From positions 29,665 through 93,664 of IMG/VR virus record IMGVR_UViG_3300037258_000279: DNA of 64,000 nt, one strand, 5' to 3'. Positions 12,999 through 24,700 of the stretch are shown in pieces. Numbering within the stretch: the stretch's first letter is position 1; every line of letters starts with the position of its first letter. This DNA comes from a virus. The position numbers were made by a program, and so were the translations under genes. Under the pieces are notes generated by a model. The model had not been told where the DNA came from. It saw only the letters and a list, made by a program, of their open reading frames with translations, and did not search any database.

Positions 12999-13074
12999 TG
13001 GTGGAGGTAGAGGGACTCGAACCCACGACATCCTGCTTGCAAAACAGGCGCTCTCCCAACTGAGCTATACCCCC
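12999..13074 (-). tRNA. tRNA-Ala(TGC)
   Basis: Acceptor GGGGGTA/TACCTCC, encoded CCA. Anticodon arm CCTGT-TTTGCAA-GCAGG. First gene of the array in transcription order. Confidence 0.93.
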
Positions 13075-13249
13075 GGAAAAAATCTGGCGCATCTGGCTTT
13101 CAAGGGACCACCGGATCGCCCGGCCGTCTTCCTAGTGGTGTGGCCCGGCGCACGCGGCGCCAGTTGTCCCGATGCAGAGCCGGGGAAGGTCGAACCAGAC
13201 CTTGCTTGCCGGTGGTCTACAACCCCTACGCCTTCGACAAACCAATAAC
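13075..13249. other. Leader region of the tRNA array, no gene seen
   Basis: 175 bases upstream of tRNA-Ala. On the minus strand TTGAAA (13098-13103) is followed by a T-rich tract at -10 distance, a weak promoter candidate. A GGTTCGACC segment resembles a T loop, but no acceptor or anticodon arm surrounds it. Confidence 0.3.
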
Positions 13250-13280
13250 GAAAAAACCTCCCGCGGTTTCCCGGGGAGGC
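13250..13280 (-). terminator. Rho-independent terminator at the end of the late operon
   Basis: Minus-strand reading gives CCTCCC...GGGAGG with a short inner loop (13257-13279), then TTTTTTCG. It separates the lysis genes from the tRNA array, which therefore needs its own promoter or antitermination. Confidence 0.8.
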
Positions 13281-13309
13281 TCTTCGATCTTTCGATCTGA
13301 TCCGAGTAT

Positions 13310-13447
13310 TTATTTCTCGGACGAAGCCTCCCTGCGGGCGGGTTGCCGCTGCGCGCTATTACCCATCGGGTGATGGATAAAGGACGTGCGCGACCACCCG
13401 AATGTTTCGGATAGTTTCGCTCGCAGATTTGAGGCCGTTAAGAGCAT
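13310..13447 (-). CDS. Possible small leaderless gene (45 aa)
   Basis: ATG 13447 to TAA 13310-13312. The product is basic (TFGWSRTSFIHHPMGN, then QRQPARREASSEK). A promoter-like pair ends eight bases before the ATG, so transcription would start at or beside the A of ATG. A terminator lies 31 bases past the stop. No family recognised; there is no Shine-Dalgarno sequence. Confidence 0.3.
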   Translation of the reverse strand: MLLTASNLRAKLSETFGWSRTSFIHHPMGNSAQRQPARREASSEK

Positions 13448-13454
13448 GGCGGGA

Positions 13455-13483
13455 AACCTAGTGTCTACCGACCGACTTGTAAA
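13455..13483 (-). promoter_or_regulatory. Candidate sigma70-type promoter
   Basis: On the minus strand TTTACA (13478-13483) and TAGGTT (13455-13460) are separated by exactly 17 bases, downstream of the lysin gene. It would drive the small frame starting at 13447. Confidence 0.4.
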
Positions 13484-13511
13484 GGGGGTTTCTCGCGATA
13501 TTTTTTACGAA

Positions 13512-13937
13512 CTATTTCACGTTGGCGAAAAACATGGTGCTGCCTTGTTTCCCCGTCATTGTGGCACCTTGCGTCCATGCCGGCGCCGCGATGGTATCGG
13601 CGTAGAAATTGACGGCACCGCCGGTCGGATCCCCCTCGCCCGCCACCACCGCCGCCAAGACTTCATCGTAGGCTGCGAGCGCGTCGAGGATCACCGGATC
13701 GTCGGGTGCTTTCGCGGCCACGCGTTCGAGATTGGCATTGTCTGCCGAATCCGCGTTCCATTCGCTGAACTGCATGCGCTTCAGACACACCGCCGCTGGC
13801 GTCGAGCCATAGCGCGCCGGATTGATCTGAGCACGATTGAAGATCACCCAGACGATCCAGCGCCGTGCCGTTGGGTCATTCTCTTCGCATGCCGCCGTGA
13901 TGGCGCACACGATGCGATCGGCAAAGCCCGTGTTCAT
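13512..13937 (-). CDS. SleB-type cell wall hydrolase (endolysin)
   Basis: 141 residues matching the Hydrolase_2/SleB family: an N-terminal helix (FADRIVCAITAACEEN), WIVWVIFNRAQINPARYG, then the signature CLKRMQFSEW and a C-terminal VVAGEGDPTGGAVNFYAD segment. The family cleaves peptidoglycan glycan strands or linkages, with an acidic catalytic residue. It has no signal peptide, so release would rely on the adjacent membrane protein. Its start overlaps the end of that gene by four bases, the usual lysis-pair layout. It is the last sizeable gene of the late operon. Confidence 0.85.
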   Translation of the reverse strand: MNTGFADRIVCAITAACEENDPTARRWIVWVIFNRAQINPARYGSTPAAVCLKRMQFSEWNADSADNANLERVAAKAPDDPVILDALAAYDEVLAAVVAGEGDPTGGAVNFYADTIAAPAWTQGATMTGKQGSTMFFANVK

Positions 13938-14314
13938 ATGCGTGCCGGCCTGTTCTGGCCGAGGTCGGTATTCTTGAGCGCCAGAACCAGAATCTCGTCG
14001 AAGCGCTCGCGCAGGGCGTTCAGCGCCACCGTCTGGTCGCGCATGCCGAACTCAAGGCGAGTGATATCGCCATCGAGATCGTCCCGGCGCACGTAGTTGT
14101 CTTTCACGGCCGATATCTCGTTGCGGGCGATGTTGAATTTGCCGTCAAGAGAGGTCGCTACTCCTTCGATCTTCTCGAGCAATATTTGTTCGCCCTTTTC
14201 GCGGCGTTCGTCAACGCGGTTGATGTACGCGATGAGACGCCACGCCACCGTTCCAAGCGTACCGGCACCAGTCCCGACCAGCGCCACAAGCGCTATGATT
14301 TCGCCGGCTCCCAT
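13934..14314 (-). CDS. Membrane-anchored lysis-associated protein (holin or spanin-like)
   Basis: 126 residues. One N-terminal membrane segment (IIALVALVGTGAGTLGTVAW) is followed by a long charged coiled coil (VDERREKGEQILLEKIEGV... and a second half to LKNTDLGQ). The topology fits a class III holin or a spanin inner-membrane component. It overlaps the endolysin by four bases, which supports a lysis role. No specific family was recognised. Confidence 0.6.
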   Translation of the reverse strand: MGAGEIIALVALVGTGAGTLGTVAWRLIAYINRVDERREKGEQILLEKIEGVATSLDGKFNIARNEISAVKDNYVRRDDLDGDITRLEFGMRDQTVALNALRERFDEILVLALKNTDLGQNRPARI

Positions 14315-14350
14315 CTCTTATTCTCCCAATCGATGGTTCGGGCCCAATAA

Positions 14351-14376
14351 GCAGGTGAGGCGATTAAGCCCCACCT
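14351..14376 (-). other. RNA hairpin upstream of the lysis pair
   Basis: CAGGTGGGGC and GCCTCACCTG pair around a six-base loop on the minus-strand transcript (one G-U pair). No T run follows, so it is more likely a processing or stability element than a terminator. Confidence 0.45.
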
Positions 14377-14401
14377 GTTCTCGGCGATCAGACTGGAAGT
14401 G

Positions 14402-14902
14402 TTAGGGTGCGAAGTAGGCCGCGACGCGGATGCACTCGATCAGGTGGTTTTCCTGAGCCGATGGAACGAACGTCACGGCAACGCCGGCCGCCGCGCTTTT
14501 GAGAGGCGTGGCGTAGGTTTCCGCGAGCTGGCGGAAGGTGCCGTTGGCACCGGCCGTCGGAACCAGCGTCGCCAACGACCAGAACGGGGCGCCGGTGATG
14601 TTGGTGGTCGACAGCGTCGAAACCTGCGTGACGCCGGTGACATCCGCGGTCAGATCGATATAGACGCCGGTGATGTAGACATACTGTCCGCCAGGCGGCG
14701 TGATGGTGACGGTAGCGTTGGCCGCCGTGGTATTGACGGTCGCGCAGGTGGTGGCGCCGCCGAGCGGCCCATAGAGGCCGGTTGCCGCATCGGCGCGTGT
14801 GCCGGTTTGCTGGACGGCGGGCGCCTGTTGTGCACTTGCAAAGCCGATTGCCGAGATCGCCAGGAGCCCGGCAAGGGCCAGAGACTTGAAGAACCGAGTC
14901 AT
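14402..14902 (-). CDS. Secreted beta-rich protein of unknown function
   Basis: 166 residues. A clear Sec signal (TRFFKSLALAGLLAISAIGFASAQ, cleavage after ASA about 24) precedes a Thr/Ala/Val-rich region with GGQYVYITGVYIDLTADVTG strands and a C-terminal LIECIRVAAYF strand containing Cys; another Cys lies in TTCATVNTT, so one disulfide is possible. Such all-beta modules look like virion or fibre decoration domains. It shares its class of signal with several other late proteins. Confidence 0.6.
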   Translation of the reverse strand: MTRFFKSLALAGLLAISAIGFASAQQAPAVQQTGTRADAATGLYGPLGGATTCATVNTTAANATVTITPPGGQYVYITGVYIDLTADVTGVTQVSTLSTTNITGAPFWSLATLVPTAGANGTFRQLAETYATPLKSAAAGVAVTFVPSAQENHLIECIRVAAYFAP

Positions 14903-14990
14903 CTCTTAGTCCTCATTGACGCGCCGGGCTGTTTTGGCATCGCCGCGTCGATCCGACGCGCAATCTCGTCGCAGCGATGTTCATGACGGG

Positions 14991-15635
14991 TCAGCAAATC
15001 GGTATCAGACCGGGCTGCCCGTAATAGTCCTTAATCAGCAACCATCTTCCTCCCACTGTCGGCGCCTTCGTGACATTGACAGGAATGGTTGGTGCCCCCA
15101 CGCACGCGGCGAACGGATAGGCGCCGGAAATAACCGATGCCGGGGCCGTGAATTGCAAAATGCCGGGAGGCAAGAAAAACGTGGCGCTGTTCGATGCGAA
15201 TGTGCCGGGCACGACACCCAGATTGGGATTGGACGCGGGCGCTTGGGTCGGCGATCCGACGGTCCAATAATTGTTACCGTCGCTGACCAGATTGACCGTC
15301 TCGCCCTGCACCAATGCCGCCGTCGCGCGGCCATTGACGAGTCCGGCCGCCGTGGTGATCGTCACCCCGCCGGGGCCTCCCGGAATCAACGTCACGAAAT
15401 AGCCCTGCGGCGTGTTTATTGCCGCCGGCGCCGACACGATCGTGCCGGTCAGATTGACGAAAACGAAGACATTGCAGCCGTTTTGTGACGTGAGTTGGAG
15501 GGTGGCGGCGGTGATGATCTTCGGCGTCATCGACGCGATCGGGCAGGCAGCACCGCCACCTTGCGCCCAGGACGTCCCCTGGAACAACATCCCGGCAAGT
15601 GCGGCAATGCCGATCAGTCTCAAGAGCTGGCGCAC
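14991..15635 (-). CDS. Secreted beta-rich protein of unknown function
   Basis: About 214 residues starting GTG 15635, chosen because GGGGGAGG stands eight bases upstream; an ATG further out lacks a ribosome site. The signal peptide RQLLRLIGIAALAGMLFQ ends at SWAQ. The mature part is beta rich with Cys in ACPIAS, NGCNVFVF and ACVGAP, and a TNLGVVPGTF-like loop region before FFLPPGILQF. It probably folds in the periplasm. It may be a fibre-like or receptor-masking protein; function unknown. Confidence 0.6.
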   Translation of the reverse strand: MRQLLRLIGIAALAGMLFQGTSWAQGGGAACPIASMTPKIITAATLQLTSQNGCNVFVFVNLTGTIVSAPAAINTPQGYFVTLIPGGPGGVTITTAAGLVNGRATAALVQGETVNLVSDGNNYWTVGSPTQAPASNPNLGVVPGTFASNSATFFLPPGILQFTAPASVISGAYPFAACVGAPTIPVNVTKAPTVGGRWLLIKDYYGQPGLIPIC

Positions 15636-15755
15636 TGCAATGTCCTCCCCCGCCCGGATTAACGGCGCTGGCCGATAGTACACCGCGCTCGCTGTAAATT
15701 GAAGCCCGATATTTTAGGGGTTCGCGGACAATCCCTCGGCGCGCCGCAACAGCGA

Positions 15756-18700
15756 TTATGGATAAGGGTTCTGCGTGATCCCTTGAGCTTTTTGGGTCTT
15801 TTTCATTTCATAAGCGCGCGGGTCACTCATCTGCTCAACAGATTTTCTGATGGCCTCGATGATGTCAGAGGGCTTCTTAGCAAGCCCGGGATTCGCAATA
15901 ACGAGACGCTTTGCTTGATCTGTCAGCTCGGCTGCCTCGTTGGCATCGCCGGCAATGCGCGCGCGGGCTGCTCGCGTGATAAGCAATGCCGCATCGCGCT
16001 CGACACGCTGACGCAGTTCATCGTTTTGATGTTCAAGCCGATAGGCGTAGTCGGACTGTGCGTATTCCTGTTCCTGTTGGAGCGGTTGGAAGCCAAGCGC
16101 CTGCTTGGCTATATCCGCGCCCGGCATGTCGGCAGGACGGTCGAGCATAGTACCTTTTTGCGAAATTCGGCCTTGGTCGGATTCAAGCAATGCACGAGCC
16201 GGATTGCGAAGCGCCGATGGCAGAAGCTCCGCTGCGGCCGCGCCAGCACCCTGGGTCTGATCGCGCGTATAAGCGGCCTGCAACCGCTGATACAGCATCG
16301 AGGGAATGGTGCCAATGACATTGGTTGGGTCCATTTCTCTGGAGATGACATCGCCGAAACCGATTCGGCTCGAGAGATTTACACCTGCGAGCGAGGCGAT
16401 TGGGCCACGTAGCATGACGTCGGCCCCGGCCTTTGAAAATCCGGCATCAGACATCATCTCGCGCAGATGGGCGTCCGTCATCGGATCGCTGCCCCCATTT
16501 AGCATGCGCCCCAGGGCATCAGCGGCGGACTCGGCGTCTTGCGTGAATGGAAGTCCATAGGCGCCAGCGCCGAGCATCAGAGTCCCCATCATCCAAGCAA
16601 ACGCCGTCTTGCCTTCCGGGCCCATGTTTTTCATCAAACGAAAAGCCGTCGAGAGATAGCGCGTCTGAAAGCCGTGCAGCGAGAACAGGAGCGTTCCCAT
16701 CGGGCCGCGCATTACGGGAGAACGGTTTTCGCTACCCCACTCGTAGGCACCTTCCGACAGCATGAACCGGGAGAAATTCTCCGGCGTCAAACCATCACGC
16801 TCAACCATATCGCGGAACAAGGCACTGTGTTCGGCGAGCGGCTTCGCCATCGCCGCCAGCGTTTTTGGATTGCTGGCGAGCCGGTAAGAAGACAGTGCGA
16901 CAGCGGCACGATTGGCTTGGTCGACGATGCCGATATTCGAGGTGGCAATATCCATGGCACGGCGAAACCGCCCCGCCGCATCGCCAAACGTCGAGGCTTG
17001 CCGTTCGCTCAACGCACGCAGATCGTCGGCACCGAGCGCACGCAAGCGCCCCTCATTAGCGAGAGATGAGATGAGGGCTTTTTCGTCGGGCGTGCGTCCC
17101 ATTCGATCGAGATTGATGAAGAATCCATTCTTACGGTCAGCACCGGCGTGCCCATAAGCCTCGCGCAGCGCGCCAGCTAATGCGGCGCCGGCGCGCACCA
17201 TGCCAATGCCGGTCGAGAGTACGGGAGCCGCTGCCATCGGGGTATGCAGCGCGATTACCAGAGTCGACGATGGATTCATGGCGAGCGCGTAGGAAAACCC
17301 GATCTGAGCAGCATGCGTCGAGGCGCGCGAGAGAATGCCTTTTTGGTCTTCCTGCGCCCCACGCCACTTTTGCCAATAGTCGCGCACGCTTTGATGCGGA
17401 TGATTGTCTTGGATGTTATCGTAGGCTTCCTCCACGGCGTTATGATGCACCATGTTGGCCGCGTTGTGCGATACCTGCCAGATATGCGTGCCGATCGCGC
17501 GATCAAAATCCTGCGAATAACCCGGTGTGAGGTCGGCTCGGCGTTTGAAGCCAGCAGTCAGCGCCTCGTAGATCGAGTCCAGCAACGCTTCTTTCGCGGC
17601 ACCCGTTGTTGCCCGATAGCGGTCCAATGCCTCGCCGCCGACGAGGCGTCCGGATTTATCGTATTGAGCAGCTTCGCCTTTCGCCTGCTTGGTTTGCGTT
17701 CGGGTAAGACCCTCCGGCGGAGTCTTTTCCTGCATGATCTGCGAAATCATTTTGCCAGTGGCATCGCGTTCCATGAGCGCGAACAGTTTTTCGAGCGCCG
17801 GCATATCGATTTCGCGCAGGATGTCCGGCTTGCGGCGCAAATCTCCCGTTTCAATTATATGTGTCGGCGATTCCCATCGTCCCGGTCCGACGCGCTGGAA
17901 AGCACCAAATGCCGGCGCCCCTGTGTTATCTGGCATTGTGCCAAGTGCGGCGATACGGTTTTTGACTGCGGCAATATCGTCGGCGTTCCGCCGCGTGGTG
18001 CCGAGCCAGTCTTCCATCGAGCTTTTCTCAACGGTTTCGAACCATTTCACCTCGGGATAACCGCCGAGCGATTCAGGGTCTTGACCTTGTTTCGGCCGCA
18101 CGGCGACATAATAATCGCCAAAGCGCATGGCCGGAAAATAAGGGCGGTCCAACGCCCGCTGAGCCTCATGGAGCGCTGTCGCGAGGCGTGCCAGTCGATG
18201 GCCCTCCGGTGTACCGATACCTGCCTCGCGAGCCCCAGCGCTCACGGCGGCAGCAGTTAGATCGCCATTCCAGCCTTCGCGTTTCGCCATCGCCGACATG
18301 ATGGTGCGCCAGCCTTCGTCACCTAGCCGCAAGCTATCGTGAAACGCCTTTGTCTCTTGCGGTGATAGGAGATAGTCGTCACCAGGTTTTGACATGCGCG
18401 CTTGCCAGAACGACGTATTGTGCACGCGGATCGGCGCGCCATCATCGGGAGGGCGCCAGTTCCATTTTCGGGCAAGTTCGAGCGCCGCATAGACGCGATT
18501 TCGCGACGGCGAATCGAGGCTCACCAGCGAATCAGCGACAATTTTCCGTAGATTATTGCCATTTCGTGCCGCCTCATCGTCACGGGCGCGCCACGCATTC
18601 CAAAAGCGTGCCGACATATCATCCAGCGTTGCGAGCGTTCGCGGGAAGATCGAGAATCGCTCTACCGGATTAAGATTTTTGATCTGTCGCGTACCACGTC

Positions 18701-21700
18701 GAGCAAGTTCCGGAAGTGCCCGTTCCTCGGTCGTCGGTCCTTTACCGGAAGGTGCTCCGGGTGATCCCGATACTGAATCGATCAGTCCGGAAACCGCGTC
18801 GCGGTGGAGAGCCTCTTCCGGTGTCAGCCGTTGTTCTGGCGAAGTATTTCGTTCCGCTGCAAAATCGGGGCGGTCTTCGGCTAGACCGGCGACTGCTCCT
18901 TGCGCTTCGCCAGTTCCTGCTCGGCTCTCGATCGTTCCCGCTTCACGTCCGGATCGTCCTGCGGCAGGTTGTCTAATTCCTTCAGAAAGTCTTGCCATGC
19001 TTTCGTCGGGGCGAATGGTGTCGGCGGATCGATCAGACCGTGCATTGGCATCCTCTCTAGGCTTAGCATCAAAAAATGTCTGGGCAGCTCGCTGCACCCT
19101 GTCAGCTGCCTCCCGAATGATGTCACGAGCACCCGGCACGTCGGCCAGATCGCGTGACGACATGTAATCAATCACACCGCCGGAATCCAGTGCCCGATTA
19201 ATCAGGTCGGAATAAATGGAGTCCGCGTGTTCTTGTGTAATCTCCGCCGAATTAACAAGACGGTCTAGCCCACGAAAGACGGCATTTTCCGCAGTGGCAT
19301 AGAGGCCGCCGATTGCTCGCTCGGCGTCCCCCTGACTTCCCAACCATTCCTTGGCTTCCGGCGTCAACTGGGCGACATAGGTGTTTCCATCATGGCCGTG
19401 AGCAACGATAGTTCGAAGGCCCGGAAAGGCCAGCTGTCGCATGTCCTGTTCACTCAGGGAATTACCCAACGGGTGGTTGTGATGGACCACCATCGTACTG
19501 GACTGATCCTCAAGGCGCCCCACGAGGTCTGGTGTAAAAGCGACGTATTTCGGCGATGCCATCGTGTAGGCATGAGTCAGTTCACCGCGGTCCTGATCGA
19601 TCGCAGCCAAATGTTCATGGCCAGAGTTTTGTCCGTGATAGATGGTCCAGTTGCGCGCGGCGGTATGCGGATCGCCGGTCTGAGCGAAATCATCACGCAG
19701 GTCTGTGATGGCCGCACCGACGGGTGCCTCTTTGTCGTTGCCCTCGAACAGCGCCTGCCCTCGCATGACGCTTTCGCGCATCTTCGGGGTGATCTCGACG
19801 GAGTGGACCAATTTATTCGCTGGACCAGAAGCAAAATCTCGTGCGCCTCTTTCCGTGTTAAATTCCCGATAATCATACTGGTCGCCCGGCATGTATGCGA
19901 TCCATGTACCTTCTGAGTCCTGCGTAACTTTATACGGGCGCTGCTGCGCATTGATTTCGGAATCCTCGGCCTTCGCGCCCCACTTCTTGCTAAGGCTGTT
20001 CACGATCTGCGGCAATTGACGATCATAGAACGCCACCATGCCAGCACTGCCAACCTTCAGATCATCACCGCGCAGCGTTCCAGCGCCTTCCGGCTCGCCG
20101 TGGTCGCGGCCAACATTATCGACGATCTTTTTGGCGGCATCCTTGCCGACGATGTCCTCAAGCTGTTGCGGCGTGAGATCGCGGCGACCGAGCACTTCCT
20201 CGAAATCACCGGAGCGAGGACTGCCGCGCTTCCTGGCGCTGATCGTGTAGCGTCCGTCATCTTGCTTCGCGTATCTGATCTCGTCGATTTGTTTGCTCAG
20301 GTCGTACCGGTCCGCGTTCGTCGCGCCGGTATCCCAGGACAATTTTTGGTAGCCGTTTTCGGCGGCGTATCTGAGCAAACGCTTAACCGCAAGCTCCGGC
20401 CATGAGGTTTTGAAGGGAGCGTCCGGGACTAGATCGCCAGCCTCTGCCGCGTAGGCTGCATTGCGTTCACGTTGCAGCTCCTGGTTCCTCGCCAGCAGAT
20501 CTGGGTGCCTCTGCCAGGACGCCATTAGCGCAGCATCGCTGTGAAGGTATTTCGCCTCGGCGCGGATTTTCGCTTCGTCTTCGTTCGCGGCATCTACTTC
20601 GTAGCGATGTCCGGTGCGGGCATCCGTAACAACCCACTCTCCAAGCTCGTAGCCGTGAGTTTTGTTGACCCCAACCTTTTCTGCCAAAAGCTGCGGCGCG
20701 TCGCGGCGTTCAAGTTCCATCAAGACGCCATCCATATCATCGTCAATTTCGCTGACTGAGCGCCCTTTGTGTTGCCCCCGATACCCGCGCTTTCTTCCGG
20801 CCTGATGGAGATCGCTCTGAATCTCCGCGACGTGCAGCACCCTCTCGCCGTTCGGCCCAGTGCGATCGTCAAAACGGACATGCGCCAGGACGTTCGGCTC
20901 TTGCCAGTGACCTGAGCGGTAATCCTGCCGTTCAGCACCGCGCCGATTGCGCGCGAGCATCTGCGCTGTGTTGGCGATAACGGCCTCGTCGTCCGAAACG
21001 GAGTCATGCGTGATGGCGACGACCTCACCCTTCGCGTCCAGCACCTCGGCGCCATCCGGCCCCTTGTCACGGACCGTCCAGCCGGTTGTATCAATTTTTG
21101 GCTCGCGCTGCGGCATCGTGAGTAGAAGTTCGCGGTAATTCTCGCCACCAGGAAGACGGTAGTGGCCGTACTTTGCCGGGGCGCCGCTGAGTCCTTGGCG
21201 CGCCATTGTCTCGTCAACCATGCGACCGTGTAGCGCTTCGCGCTCTGCTGAAAGGCGGCCGCCCTCGTGGCGCAGGTCAGATGCGCGCTGCGTATCGTTG
21301 GCGTAGTGTGCGCTGCGCTCTTCGGTATCGACATCGTGAATGCGGCGGTTCAAATCCTCAAACGCTGCGGCATGTTCTTGTTGCGCCCGCGCATCTGGCA
21401 CGGTTTCGTCTCGCACTGGGCCGTGCATCACCTCCTGCACTTGGACATTGTTCTCGCGAACGGCTTGGAGCAGATCAGCCTTCGTCACCGCGCCCTTTTT
21501 GCTGTCCAAGAAATCGTTCACGCCCGTCCAATCGACTTCCTCTTTTTTGATCCCCGGCATGTTGCGGATCATGCCCTTCCAGGATTCAGGCGAGGCTTTG
21601 TCTAGCTTGGCGTTCTCGATGCCGCGTTCAAGCGCCGAGTAAAAGATTGGCGATGCTTCGGCCAATCCGCGCCGTGTTGGCGGCTCTCCAAAAGGCAATT

Positions 21701-24700
21701 CCGCCGTATTGTCTATGGGCTTGAACAATCCCTCATCGGCGTCTTTTTGCTGAACACGGGACCGGATGCGCCCACGCCCTTCCGCTTCGCGCGATGAGGC
21801 CGCCTGGCGCGCCGATTGTTCGGCGCCAGGAAGGACTACTTGTTCTCCGGCTGCGGTTGATTCTGTTGCCGGCTCGCGCCCAATGCCTTCACCGCGGACT
21901 TGATCGCCGCGAGTTGCGATCGCACCAGATTCTTCACGACGCGTCTGCGCTGCTGATTGAGCGGCTGATTCTGCAAATCGCGGAGTCGTTTCAGGCGCTC
22001 GCGACTGTGGTTCAGGTGTTGCTGAGCTTCGTTCATCGTCACCAATCCAGGGAATATCTTCTGCCGCAGCCACGGCGTCAATATCGCGCTCAATCTGGGC
22101 TCGGACTGTATCCGAATGAGCACCATCCGCGATGATTGCCTCACGCTCATGAATCATGGCGAGAAGATCGTCATTATGGGGATGGCTGGCCGGATCGATG
22201 CCCAGCGCTGAAGCGCGCGCTTCTAACTCGTTGTGATAAGGATTGCCCTCGTAGGCGCGTTTATGGTCTTCCCAATCCCGTAGTGCGCCAACATCGTCGG
22301 CGGAATAGCGCGCATTGCCGCGGAGCGTGTCATCGATCGCACTGTAGAGATCGCTAATGGTCGAATCGCTGGGCCGATTTGGATTATCGCGCGGGAGATA
22401 CCCGGCTTCCTGGGCGATTTCGCGCGCGTGGTCGTCGTTCATTCCGCGCCCGTCTTTGCGCACCAGCATGCCGTATCCCGGAATGAATTTCTTATGTGCA
22501 TCCATCGCGCGCAATTCGCCGGAAGGGTTAAGACCGCCGCGCGACGCCAGAAACTCCACGATGTTCATGGGACGCCGGGGGGCGTTCTCTCTTGAAGAAG
22601 GTGGCGTTGTTGCTGTCTCGGCAGCAACCGGTTTGGTGGTGTCGCCCTCTTTCAGCCAGGTCTTCAGCTCATCGAGCGACATCGGCGTGACATTCCCGAT
22701 GCGCTGTTCGCCTTTGCCATCGGAAAATGCCCCGACATAAGCTTGGTGCGCGCCCTGCCAGTCATTGAAGCCAAGCATAACTTTAGCTTCGTCGTAAGCG
22801 CCTGACGCCGGATCGATTTGGTCTATAACAAAAGCGCGCTGGCTATCATGGTTCGGCCCCATATAGGCATCCACATGTTCGCCGTCGGCAGCTTCGGTTT
22901 TTGATATGTAGCCGTAGTCGCTTGGAAGCTGTGCTGTCCAAGGTTGACCATCGGCACCGACACCATGACGTACTGAGCCTTCCGGGTTTTCCATGACGAA
23001 CGGAATCCCATGAAATGAGACGCGGCCCTTGGAATAATTCCCAGAATCAATTTGTCCTGGCGTGGGATTTGTTTCGGTTGTCGCGCGCGCCTGATCGATC
23101 TGCTGCGCGATTTCTTCCGGCGTGCGAGTACCGCGCGTCAGGGGTAGTTCGCCTTCAGGTCCAGGAGGCGACGGGGAAGGGGCCGCACCCCCCACCGGTA
23201 ACGGCGCCGACTTGTCCGGTGCCTCCTGGATTGCTGGCGGCTGGTTGATTTTTAAGTCAACCGGTGATGCCACAATAGGTTGATCCGGCGCCGCCGCTTG
23301 CGCTGGCTGGGGCTCTACCGGTTGTGCCTGACGGCGCGCCGCGATTTGATTCAGATCTTCGGCATATTGCCCGGCCGCTTCGGGTGTCGGGACGATCTGG
23401 CCAGGGTGAGTCGTCTTCGTCGCTTCCGCCTGCTGGATGATATCCTGTGGCGTGACCGGCGGCTGTGGTTGGGCCTGCGCCTCGAGTTGCGCCTTCGCCG
23501 CAGTCAGGCGTGCCTCAACCGGGGCGGCTGGCTGCCCGCGCGCGGCGGCCGCCGCGCTGGTCGCCTCGCCCTTAAGCGCGTCGAGCGCCGGGGATTGAGG
23601 CTTCGGTATCGGTATTGGTACCAATGGGGCAGGCCCGCTCGGCGGACCGCTTTCTGGAGAACCTCGATACCTTGAGACGGCATAGGCATTAATGCTGTAC
23701 TGGTTGCCGCTTGGATCGCCCAATATCACATCGTGCGCGGGGGTAAATCCCTGCACCTGCATCGGGATAACGTCATTACCGACCGGCATCGGGATCATTT
23801 CGCCAATCTTAGGCGTTCCTAGACCACCACGGACAGATGGTGCGGGCTGCGATTCCGCGGCGATGGCGGGCGGCGGCGGCGCTGGTGGTGGCGGATTAAC
23901 GCTCGCTGCCGCTGCTTCTGGGGTCGGATGTCGAGCATCTGTCACGATCCCGTCGGGGCCGCGTAATCCCCAAAGTCCCGTGGCCGGATCAAGCGCCACA
24001 TCCGGTTTTTCAGTCGGCGCTGTTTCGGGAGGGCCATGCGCGCGGTCCGATCCTGGAATATTGCCTGGTGGTGGAGGCCCAGGTGTCGATCTCAATGCGT
24101 GCGCGATACCGGCATGGACAATTGCGGGCGCGGCAGTCCCAACCACCGCGCCCGGAACGCCTGACAAGACGTCTTGGCCGATCGGCTTGCCTTCGGCGAC
24201 ATTCTCGACCGCTTTCTGACCGACTGCCACGGCAGGCTGCAACCCGAACGCCTGAAAGACGGCGTCTTTCAGCACATTCTTGAACGGTGCGAAACCGAAT
24301 AATCCATAGGACACGCCAGCGGCGCCGGATTCGATGCCGGTGCGCTTCAAGGCCAAACTCCATGCCGCTTCGTTGTCGCCCTTGGTTTCCTGCAATGCCT
24401 GGCCGAAATTCACGCCAAGACTCTGAATCGTGTTACCTGCCGCAGCGCCAGCCGCGGTGCCGGCGATGCCTGTCGCCCACGAAATCGGGTCTTCAGGGCC
24501 ACCACCCAGAGCAATACCGGCCAACCCGCCGCCGTAAGCCGCTGCCGCCGTCGGCGCCGCGGCGGCAAACTGATAGAGCGTCTTTTTCAGCAACGTAAGC
24601 GGCTTCCACAGATCACTCCCCTCGATCGGCTGCGCGGCCAGAAGATCTGGCTCCTGCACGTCCGGTTTTCCCCCCGTCACGGCTTGGCCGGTTTGCATGA

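Noticed and set aside
8856-13074. Regularly spaced GATTCGAACC-like repeats resembling a CRISPR array
   Set aside because: They are reverse-complement T loops of tRNA genes; spacing follows tRNA length and the intervening sequences fold as tRNAs.
8894-13248. Many open frames of 60-200 codons across the tRNA array on both strands, with repeated GFEPATS or GSNPT-like peptides
   Set aside because: They are translations of tRNA T arms and acceptor stems; the repeated peptide comes from the GGTTCGAAT consensus.
13081-13249. Further tRNA gene upstream of tRNA-Ala, from a GGTTCGACC segment
   Set aside because: No anticodon arm or full acceptor stem can be formed around it.
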